In this document: positions 7,384 through 12,500 of the stretch, piece after piece
How the letters are laid out: the number at the start of each line of letters is the position of its first letter
Numbering within the stretch: position 1 is the first letter of the stretch
Assembly: GCA_040217695.1 (NCBI GenBank)
Contig: JBEHWO010000188.1
Span: 1-12,500 of the forward strand
Reading direction: 5' to 3'
DNA from: CALARM01 sp040217695
Lineage (GTDB): Bacteria > Vulcanimicrobiota > SpSt-956 > JAKJGF01
DNA: 12,500 nucleotides
The notes under the pieces: generated by a model
Database searches by the model: none
What the model was told of the DNA's origin: nothing
The model's input: the letters and a program-made list of their open reading frames with translations, nothing else
Position numbers and translations under genes: made by a program

Positions 7384-10008
7384 TTATTTCTTTTCTATTG
7401 TTACAGTTACAGGAACAGGAAAGTAAATATGCTCATTAGGATCGTTTTGCCATTTTTTTGCGGTACATCCATATGGACTAGTATCAACATATATTGGATC
7501 TGTATATGGATTTGGATCAGGATTAACTTTATAATAATTTGTTAATACATTCAATGCCTCTGTTACATCCATAGGTTTATCCTCGTCAAATGATGGTGTT
7601 CCTTCAGGCACAGGAGCAAAAGGTATACCTAAATGTCCATTTAATTTCTTGCAATTTTTAGTACCATACATCATAAACTCAAAGAAATAGGCTGCCATAG
7701 GTAAATCCCATTTAGCACTACTAAATCTATCGTAACCTATATATGCTTTTGCACTATTAAAAGAGTCTTTCATATGCCAAGAGCAGCAACCACACCAGTA
7801 TATAAGTGAACCTGCAAAATTTGTTGCAGGTTTAGCATTAAGATGAGTAAAATATTTATTAGTAAGAGCAAGCTCTTTAACCCAACCATGTTGCTCAAAA
7901 TAGTCTAATTTTCTATAACGGTAAAACCACCATCCTGGATTATTTATTTCACCTGTATGTGGATTATAATTCATTACAGTGTTATATGAAACCCATGAAT
8001 CTATCTTTGAGTTCTGTCCAAAGTTATTTTTAACATCAATGGTACAGGACATTCTAAAAGAAGTTGTTCCTGGATAATCCGGGTTAAACTCATCCTCATC
8101 TACACTAATAGGGGCCCCATGAGTAAAAATATAAATTATTCCATATTTTCCTATAGTTTCAATCTCCCATGGAGAAACAATATTATCCCAATTACCTTTA
8201 GATGCTATACAACAATTAATTAGAGGTCTATCTGGATTTTGGGAGACCAAATCATCCCTTATCGGGTTATTCCAGTCAAAATCAATATCATCGAGTATAT
8301 TGTCGACCTCTTCCATATATTTATGTGTTATTACACTTTTTACACTATATTTATTAGCTATTAATTTTTTCTTAATATCATCTTCCACTCTATACCCATA
8401 GGGACTTTCCCAATAATAAGGAGATAGTATTATTACATCGGCATTTTTAACAGTAGTATTATTAGAACTAGCAGTTAGAAGGGAAATAGGTTTTATTTCC
8501 TCCCTTTCATCTAATGGTTCGCTTGTATTTGGATCATTTATTATAATCGGATCTGAAGTGGAAATACATACACTCATACCATCCTTGAATGTAACCCATA
8601 TATCATAAGGATTGCCTATTGAAGTGGCACCTGCTATTTCATCAGGTATAGGTGGACTATCAGATAATTGCCCATTAAGCCATTTTATAATACGTTGGTT
8701 TGCTTCAAGTTCGCCTAATTCTGCCTCCCATTGATTATACTGATAAAGAACAGTTGATACTTTCTTATTATAAAATTCGTCATAAGGGGCACGAGGAGTT
8801 GGAGTTGGAGTCGGCGTTGGCGGCACTCCAAAGTTAAACCCGGCCACATCAGCATTCAGGAAATCAATTATCTTCTCTTCTCTGTGTCTTACTTTCTGTC
8901 CATTTTCAGAAGTCCACCACGTTGCAATGACGGATCTGCTATGCCCTCGGAATACCTTTGGCAGGCTGTAATTTCCTGAACTATCAATCTTGCAACATGC
9001 TTTCGGCCCCAGAGATTTTACATAACCTTTTACCAGGGAGCTTCCTCCGGTATAAACTGTACCTGATACACTGGCGGTTTTCTTTATAACCTCCAGGAAA
9101 ATATTCATACTCTGGCCGGAATTCAGCCGCGCCGTTATGGTAGTATCGATGGGGGTATCCACACCATGTTTAATATACACACAGCCATATGCCACCTGAT
9201 ATTTATGTGCTCCAAACAAGCATAAATAAACAGGTTGTGTTATACAACCTATGGAGGGATTATTCAAGGTAAACTTTAAACCTGCCGATTTCAGGTTAAT
9301 TCCAGGTTCTGAATAGACTTTAAATATTACAATCTCTCCCGGGAAGGCAAATATCTTCTCAGGGCATGATTTAAGCACTACTGCACTTATAGCATCAGAG
9401 GAATTTATATTACCTGACGACGGCAATGTTTCTACTTCAGTATAATTGTCTTCTCCCAGAGCCACTTCCAGCTTCACATTGCTGTCTGTAGCTCCTGTAA
9501 GAACTGTATTATCAAAGTGGCCGTCAGAGCCTACAGGTATAGATGTGTCATCATAAGCAGAGCAAAGCTGTGCCTGTGCATTATACTCAGGCAGTGGCTT
9601 GCTTTCAGAAAGGGTTTTGTTTAATTGAGCATAAAGCTCCTGCACATCTGGTTTCGCCCAATCTTCCGGGTAGTCTTCTTTCATAGTATTTGAGAACTGT
9701 GTGATAAAAGGCTCGTTGCCTGAAGAATCAGCCTGATAGGCAGGAACATCCAGCACGTTTATACAGGGAACTGTTTCTCCGTCTTCTGTTGTTATGTTAT
9801 TACCATAAATATAGCCTGTAACATTAACATTAGTAAGAACAGGTGTAGGTGTAGGATTTGTATAGCTCACTGCATTTTCAGTGGGTGTTATGCCTGACGA
9901 AGGAACAATAGTTGAATTTCCTCCGCCTCCGCAGTTCGATAAGAGTATAAGACAGATAGTTACTGCAGCTAAAATAAAACATGGATATAGCCTTGCTCTT
10001 TTAAGCAT
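7384..10008 (-). CDS. large lipoprotein with putative caspase-fold (clan CD) cysteine peptidase domain
   Basis: I place the start at ATG 10006-10008 (874 residues) because AAGGAGGAG (10019-10027) lies ten bases upstream. A longer reading from 10053 adds 15 residues that would spoil the signal peptide. The signal peptide (MLKRARLYPCF, then a hydrophobic core) ends at LLSN-Cys26, followed by GGGGNST and a short PTPTP tether; this suggests a lipoprotein, with Asn at -1 being uncommon. Residues about 215-395 are beta-rich, with an SVSGTVYTGG...DSSGNYSLP segment (about 313-350) like carboxypeptidase-regulatory domains. A PTPTPTPTP linker (about 397-405) follows. In the C-terminal half, IIYIFTHGAP (His630-Gly) and SLIYWCGCCSWH (Cys739/741/742), then SAKAYIGYDR, match the His-Gly and Cys after core beta-strands of clan CD (CHAT/C25/caspase) proteins. 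The 109-residue gap between them is longer than usual. Peptidase activity is inferred, not shown. The two halves differ in GC content. Confidence 0.88.
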   Translation of the reverse strand: MLKRARLYPCFILAAVTICLILLSNCGGGGNSTIVPSSGITPTENAVSYTNPTPTPVLTNVNVTGYIYGNNITTEDGETVPCINVLDVPAYQADSSGNEPFITQFSNTMKEDYPEDWAKPDVQELYAQLNKTLSESKPLPEYNAQAQLCSAYDDTSIPVGSDGHFDNTVLTGATDSNVKLEVALGEDNYTEVETLPSSGNINSSDAISAVVLKSCPEKIFAFPGEIVIFKVYSEPGINLKSAGLKFTLNNPSIGCITQPVYLCLFGAHKYQVAYGCVYIKHGVDTPIDTTITARLNSGQSMNIFLEVIKKTASVSGTVYTGGSSLVKGYVKSLGPKACCKIDSSGNYSLPKVFRGHSRSVIATWWTSENGQKVRHREEKIIDFLNADVAGFNFGVPPTPTPTPTPRAPYDEFYNKKVSTVLYQYNQWEAELGELEANQRIIKWLNGQLSDSPPIPDEIAGATSIGNPYDIWVTFKDGMSVCISTSDPIIINDPNTSEPLDEREEIKPISLLTASSNNTTVKNADVIILSPYYWESPYGYRVEDDIKKKLIANKYSVKSVITHKYMEEVDNILDDIDFDWNNPIRDDLVSQNPDRPLINCCIASKGNWDNIVSPWEIETIGKYGIIYIFTHGAPISVDEDEFNPDYPGTTSFRMSCTIDVKNNFGQNSKIDSWVSYNTVMNYNPHTGEINNPGWWFYRYRKLDYFEQHGWVKELALTNKYFTHLNAKPATNFAGSLIYWCGCCSWHMKDSFNSAKAYIGYDRFSSAKWDLPMAAYFFEFMMYGTKNCKKLNGHLGIPFAPVPEGTPSFDEDKPMDVTEALNVLTNYYKVNPDPNPYTDPIYVDTSPYGCTAKKWQNDPNEHIYFPVPVTVTIEKK

Positions 10009-10397
10009 TGTTAATAATCTCCTCCTTGAAAAGTGAAACAGAGTCTGCCACAAGTATATTATCGCAAGACACCTGCTTTGAGAGATATAGTTTTCATTAA
10101 ATAAATAATAATTCTAGATAGGAAATAGTAATTCTATTTAATAAACGTAAAATCATTCTAATCAAAAAAAAAAAAAACGGTTAGTTTATTATGCTTAGTA
10201 TATATAAAAATGTTTATTGAGGATAAATACTACTTTTTATAAAAGCCTTGTGTTATAAAGGTTTTGTATTTTTTAGCATCAAAAAAATTTTTTGAAAAAT
10301 TTCTTTTTCTCAAGAAAGGGTTTTAATTTAAGACAATGTCGTTAAATAAGTCTTTAATGACGTTCTCTTAATCTAAAGTTCATAGTTAATGGAATTG
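10009..10397. other. AT-rich gene-free stretch with small hairpins and an A14 tract
   Basis: No gene is visible on either strand. It holds the ribosome site of the lipoprotein gene (10019-10027), a run of 14 A at 10164-10177, and two hairpins. The first is 10242-10265 (8 bp with one G-U, loop of 8), followed by a T6 run at 10269-10274 on the plus strand. The second is 10338-10361 (9 bp with one G-U, loop of 6). In both the wobble pair forms only in plus-strand RNA, although the flanking genes all run on the minus strand. There is also an AT palindrome near 10280-10296. I found no convincing -35/-10 pair for the lipoprotein operon. Confidence 0.6.
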
Positions 10398-10658
10398 TCA
10401 TTTTTTATAAATATCTCCCCTGGGGCCTACGGCCAAAACAACTAAAGTTTTATTTTCAAAATCCACTACGATTAAAACCCTTCTGCCACCTATTCTTTGA
10501 CTCCACTCAGGCCGGCCTTTCAGTTTTTTTATCTTTCCTCTCGATAGTCCATTTGCTAATTCCTTGACTTTTGTTTTTATTCTGGCTGCTTCTTTAGGAG
10601 GCAGCTTTGCTAGCTGCCTTTCGATCCTGTCAGGTATAAAAACTTTCCAATCACTCAT
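10398..10658 (-). CDS. RelE/ParE-family toxin
   Basis: The 86-residue basic product has the usual length and layout of RelE-type toxins: an initial strand (WKVFIP), a helical hairpin (RIERQLAKLPPKEAARIKTKVKELA), KIKKLKGRPEWSQRIGGRRVLIVVD, and the closing strand plus tail VLAVGPRGDIYKK. Arg55, Arg59/60, Arg80 and Tyr84 occupy places where this family keeps its RNA-contacting residues, so ribosome-dependent mRNA cleavage is the likely activity. A ParE-type (gyrase) role is less likely but cannot be excluded from sequence. Its ATG (10656-10658) overlaps the end of the antitoxin gene by 8 bp, which indicates translational coupling. Confidence 0.9.
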   Translation of the reverse strand: MSDWKVFIPDRIERQLAKLPPKEAARIKTKVKELANGLSRGKIKKLKGRPEWSQRIGGRRVLIVVDFENKTLVVLAVGPRGDIYKK

Positions 10659-10950
10659 TATCAGTTAAATACCTTCCTTTGCCTTCTAAATACTCTTTCA
10701 AGCTTGCTTCACTTTCTTTGATTTCATCTTCTGATAAAGGTTCTTCATCGTAAGGAGCATTTTTTAGAATATCTAAAATGGATATCTTATTTTTTTTCTC
10801 GTACTTATCTAGATAATCTCTTATAATCTGATTGGTAAGCTCTCTTATTTCCATATCTCTTATTGTTGCTAAAAGCTTTAATCTTTTATGGTTCTCATAA
10901 GAAATTCTTAAGATTTTATCTTCTTTTTCTTTGGTTTTAGTTCTTGGCAT
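10651..10950 (-). CDS. ribbon-helix-helix antitoxin of the RelE-type toxin
   Basis: The 99-residue product starts at ATG 10948-10950, with GGCGGTG six bases upstream. A GTG nine bases earlier (10957-10959) would add three residues but lies too close to the same ribosome site. Residues about 12-48 (KILRISYENHKRLKLLATI...LTNQIIRDYL) fit a CopG/Arc-type ribbon-helix-helix DNA-binding domain. Residues about 65-90 (PYDEEPLSEDEIKESEASLKEYLEG) match the acidic toxin-binding tail commonly seen in RelB-like antitoxins. It precedes and overlaps the toxin gene. It probably represses its own promoter with the toxin as co-repressor; candidate operator sites lie just upstream. Confidence 0.88.
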   Translation of the reverse strand: MPRTKTKEKEDKILRISYENHKRLKLLATIRDMEIRELTNQIIRDYLDKYEKKNKISILDILKNAPYDEEPLSEDEIKESEASLKEYLEGKGRYLTDNE

Positions 10951-10966
10951 TTTTAACACCGCCTTT

Positions 10967-10978
10967 GTAATATATTAC
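10967..10978. promoter_or_regulatory. perfect 12-bp palindrome, candidate antitoxin operator
   Basis: GTAATATATTAC is its own reverse complement. It lies between the -10 box (10985-10990) and the antitoxin start (10950), where a bound ribbon-helix-helix antitoxin would block transcription. Its assignment as the operator is inferred from position. Confidence 0.5.
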
Positions 10979-10984
10979 GATATT

Positions 10985-11013
10985 ATTATACAGGAAAAAA
11001 CCTTATAAATCAA
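10985..11013 (-). promoter_or_regulatory. sigma70-type promoter of the toxin-antitoxin operon
   Basis: On the minus strand, TTGATT (11008-11013) is followed by a 17-nt spacer and a perfect TATAAT (10985-10990). Transcription would start near 10978, within the palindrome, about 28 nt before the antitoxin ATG. Confidence 0.7.
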
Positions 11014-11039
11014 TATATTTTTGTAAAAAGTATTGATTT
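11007..11039. repeat. inverted repeat over the -35 box, second candidate operator
   Basis: Arms AAATCAATA (11007-11015) and TATTGATTT (11031-11039) are perfect 9-bp complements separated by 15 bp. The first arm covers the -35 element of the toxin-antitoxin promoter. The 24-bp centre-to-centre spacing places both arms on nearly the same DNA face. Confidence 0.45.
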
Positions 11040-11050
11040 TTTTTAATAAT

Positions 11051-11261
11051 GGATATTTCAGGGGAAACAGGGCTTTTGTTTCTTAGGAATTTGAATAAAT
11101 CCTAAATGTTACAAGGATTCACAGCGCTTTTTTATTTCCCATTTTTCAGGGGCTAAAACGGCTCATTTTTTAGGAAAAAGAAAATTATAAAAATCCTTTA
11201 TTAGGTAAGGGTTTCTATGAAAATTAAACGTAACATTTGCCCTATTTCCCCTGAAATACCC
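11051..11261. mobile_element. 211-bp MITE-like element with terminal inverted repeats
   Basis: The left end (11051-11073) and the reverse complement of the right end (11239-11261) agree at 21 of 23 bases, with the core TATTTCAGGGGAAA then AGGGC. There is no coding capacity inside. A third, looser copy of the end motif (TTTCAGGGG...TTAGGA) lies in direct orientation at about 11143-11174. A hairpin (TTAGGA/TCCTAA) lies at 11083-11105, and AAATGTTAC at 11104-11112 is mirrored by GTAACATTT at 11230-11238. I see no clear target-site duplication. It could be a non-autonomous element or the collapsed ends of an IS. Confidence 0.6.
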
Positions 11262-11263
11262 CA

Positions 11264-11668
11264 TATAAAGGCATATTTGAAGATTGTGATCTGATTATTG
11301 GCAGTGGCGGTATAGAAAACCAGGTAAAAAATACTATTGCCAGGAGAATGAAAGGTCAGGGTAAGTGCTGGAAGACCCAGGGAGCCAGAGCTATGGTTAA
11401 AATACTTACCTCTATTAATAATGGCTGGTATAGTTTTGAAGATTACCTGAATATTTTTTCCTTGAATAGAAAACTTTTAGAGTTACCTAAAAAGTTAAAG
11501 GAAAAAATCGTAAGTTCTAAAGGTAGAAAAGAAACTTACCAGATGGAACAAATTTATAAAGGCACTATTCCTTGTTTGGCACCGTCATCAAGTCCTATGG
11601 GAAATTTTAAAAAAGAGCTTTCAGATGTGGATTATGTGGATGTATTATATATTTCAGAAAATTATTGA
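11264..11668 (+). pseudogene. C-terminal fragment of a DDE transposase (ISLre2/UPF0236- or ISKra4-like)
   Basis: An open frame of about 135 codons without a plausible start begins just inside the right end of the 211-bp element and reads to TGA at 11666-11668. IIGSGGIENQVKNTIARRMK, then GQGKCW and GARAMVKIL, match the region around the last catalytic Glu in these transposases (pattern G-S-x-x-x-E-x-x-V-x-x-x-I-x-x-R-(M/L)-K...W...GA..M). The sequence continues about 85 codons past this motif. Everything upstream, including the first two catalytic Asp residues, is missing; an in-frame TGA lies at 11252-11254. The family assignment is from pattern memory and remains open between the two groups. 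Confidence 0.7.
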
Positions 11669-11743
11669 TTTTTCTACTTTTAGAAGTTAATGGGGGTAAT
11701 TGGTTTTTATGAAGATAAATATATCTATAGACCGGAATTGTAT

Positions 11744-11764
11744 GGGCGCAGCTTCGCTGCGCCC
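11744..11764. repeat. GC-rich perfect hairpin, REP-like
   Basis: Arms GGGCGCAGC and GCTGCGCCC (9 bp, 8 of 9 pairs G-C) enclose TTC. The flanks GTAT and ATAC nearly extend the stem with a one-base bulge. No T-run follows, so it is unlike an intrinsic terminator. It stands out sharply from the AT-rich surroundings and resembles dispersed palindromic repeats. Confidence 0.75.
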
Positions 11765-11849
11765 TATACAGAAAATAGTAATATTTGTTTAATTTTTACA
11801 ACAACCAGCTTTTATTTTACACTACCGGAATTTATATATGATTTGTATA

Positions 11850-11894
11850 ATTGGCATGTTATATTATTTATGTAATTTGCCAATATCTTTTTTT
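11850..11894 (+). terminator. hairpin with T7 tail, intrinsic terminator-like
   Basis: ATTGGCA (11850-11856) pairs with TGCCAAT (11878-11884). After one T-T mismatch, seven more pairs (two of them G-U) continue to a 5-base loop. The stem is followed by ATC and seven T (11888-11894). It probably ended transcripts coming from the transposase on its left. Confidence 0.5.
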
Positions 11895-11990
11895 ACAGGT
11901 CAGATTAATTTTTTAATATTTTTCTGGTTTTATTTTGACTGATTATTACTTAACGGTTATTTTATTTATATTGAGAATATATGGATTTAG

Positions 11991-12230
11991 GATACAATAA
12001 TTCTTGACGTTACAATTAGTATTTGGAATACAGTTTATCTTAATAAGGCTATTACTGAATTAAAACAGAGAAAAGACCTGAAAAATTTAGATGAAGACCT
12101 TTTTAAACATATATCTCCTCTGGGCTGGAGGCATATTAACTTTCTTGGAGATTACACCTTTGATTTTACGAAGAGAACTACATTGGATTCTTTAAGACCG
12201 TTGAAAACAAAAGGGGGATATGATTTTTAA
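11991..12230 (+). pseudogene. tnpA: C-terminal fragment of a Tn3-family transposase (TnpA)
   Basis: The frame opens after a TAG at 11988-11990 and ends at TAA (12228-12230). ISIWNTVYLNKAITELKQ...LDEDLFKHISPLGWRHINFLGDYTFDF...LRPL is the conserved C-terminal end of Tn3-family transposases, closest in style to the Tn1546/Tn4430 branch. Clear similarity begins near 12015. The other 900 or so residues, including the DDE triad, are absent. It is followed after four bases by a matching Tn3-type inverted repeat. Confidence 0.88.
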
Positions 12231-12234
12231 GTTA

Positions 12235-12272
12235 ATTTTTAGGTAGTAAAAACCATTTGATCCCGGTACCCC
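12235..12272. repeat. right terminal inverted repeat of a Tn3-family transposon
   Basis: Read inward from 12272 on the minus strand, the end begins GGGGTACCG and continues with A, CA, T and G in the positions typical of the roughly 38-bp Tn3-family ends (Tn4430-like), with CTAA near the inner end. It stands directly after the TnpA stop, as expected. The adjacent 5 bases TAATA (12273-12277) may be one copy of the target duplication; the other end is not in the window. Confidence 0.75.
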
Positions 12273-12273
12273 T

Positions 12274-12459
12274 AATAGGGCTGTCAAGAAGGTGATTAAA
12301 ACAAAAGGAAGCTTCCCGTCTGACGAAGCTCTACTAAAACTTATATACCTGTCAACTATGGATCTGGAAAAGAAATGGCAACATAAGCAAAAGGACTGGA
12401 ACGGTGTAATGAGCAATTTAATTATATATTTTGAAGAGAGGATCACCAGATTCCTGTGA
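12274..12459 (+). pseudogene. C-terminal fragment of an IS256-family transposase
   Basis: From the Tn3 end to TGA (12457-12459), the frame reads NRAVKKVIKTKGSFPSDEAL, then LKLIYLSTMDLEKKWQ, KDWNGVMSNL and IIYFEERI. This is the final 60 or so residues of IS256-family (mutator-type) transposases, which lie after the catalytic Glu region (normally ...NAIES(L)NR...). The break falls exactly at the outer edge of the Tn3 inverted repeat, so this gene was interrupted by that transposon. Confidence 0.85.
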
Positions 12460-12470
12460 ATAGCCTAAAA

Positions 12471-12500
12471 GGGAGTTTACACAAAAAATGTTACGATCCC
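12471..12500. mobile_element. right terminal inverted repeat of the IS256-family element
   Basis: Twelve bases after the transposase stop, GGGAGTTTACACAAAAAATG followed by TTACGATCCC matches the typical end of IS256-family elements (GTTTACACAAAA near the inner side, the outer tip at the window edge). The last base of the window may be the last base of the element; the flank is not visible. Confidence 0.6.

Larger units (their letters stand above)
11669..11990. other. non-coding stretch between transposase remnants
   Basis: I see no credible gene. A 61-codon open frame (11690-11875) runs straight through a perfect hairpin and lacks a ribosome site. The stretch contains the GC-rich hairpin (11744-11764), the terminator-like hairpin (11850-11894) and two copies of ACCGGAATT (from 11731 and 11824). 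It may hold the degraded end of the element on its left and the truncated start of the Tn3-family remnant on its right. Confidence 0.5.

Noticed and set aside
10009..10053. 15-residue N-terminal extension of the large lipoprotein (ATG at 10053)
   Set aside because: It has no ribosome site and places charged residues before a complete signal peptide; ATG at 10008 has AAGGAGGAG upstream.
11051..11261. CRISPR array or structured RNA
   Set aside because: The repeats are few, unevenly spaced and partly inverted with matching ends, which fits a mobile element better.
11690..11875. 61-codon plus-strand open frame
   Set aside because: It passes through the GC-rich palindrome (reading GRSFAAPY), starts without a ribosome site and ends in unstructured AT-rich sequence.
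12192..12446. 84-codon minus-strand open frame
   Set aside because: It spans the Tn3 and IS256 transposase remnants antisense to both recognisable coding frames.

Overview
The window is bacterial DNA of low to moderate GC (mostly mid-30s percent by eye), with the standard code, Shine-Dalgarno sites before most genes, and dense ordinary protein-coding sequence followed by a decayed accessory end. No rRNA, tRNA or taxon-defining marker is present, so I cannot name the organism. Secreted lipoproteins with PTPTP linkers, a bacterial PH/roadblock-type protein and a CPSF-like beta-CASP nuclease would suit an uncultured, large-genome candidate phylum, but that is only an impression.

Layout. Positions 44-1626 (+) hold a coiled-coil protein and an exported protein of unknown function. 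A 60-bp in-frame tandem duplication of the first gene's tail lies between them. Convergent to them (1661-3523, -) is a 620-residue protein with two PH-like domains, a charged linker and a C-terminal roadblock/LC7-like domain. A divergent promoter region (3524-3774) separates it from a clear MBL/beta-CASP RNA nuclease (3775-6246, +) with an unusual duplicated C-terminal extension.

Positions 6310-10008 (-) form a likely two-gene operon. The promoter-proximal gene encodes a large lipoprotein whose C-terminal half looks like a caspase-fold (clan CD) cysteine peptidase, joined through a PTPTPTP linker to an Ig-like/carboxypeptidase-regulatory-like N-terminal half of different base composition. Downstream, 24 bp away, is a GTG-started lipoprotein with an NHL-type beta-propeller.

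Upstream of that operon, after an AT-rich gene-free stretch of about 390 bp, is a ribbon-helix-helix/RelE-type toxin-antitoxin operon (10398-10950, -). It has a strong promoter, a perfect 12-bp palindrome between promoter and gene, and an inverted repeat over the -35 box.

From about 11040 to the end the window is a graveyard of mobile DNA: a 211-bp element with 23-bp terminal inverted repeats, the C-terminal part of an ISLre2/ISKra4-like transposase, a terminator-like hairpin, a GC-rich perfect hairpin, the C-terminus of a Tn3-family transposase with its right inverted repeat, and, directly outside that repeat, the C-terminus and right end of an IS256-family element. The order implies a Tn3-family transposon inserted into an IS256-like transposase gene, followed by decay.

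The strongest candidates for something undescribed are the lipoprotein peptidase/propeller pair and the C-terminal module of the beta-CASP nuclease. No function is proven by sequence alone.
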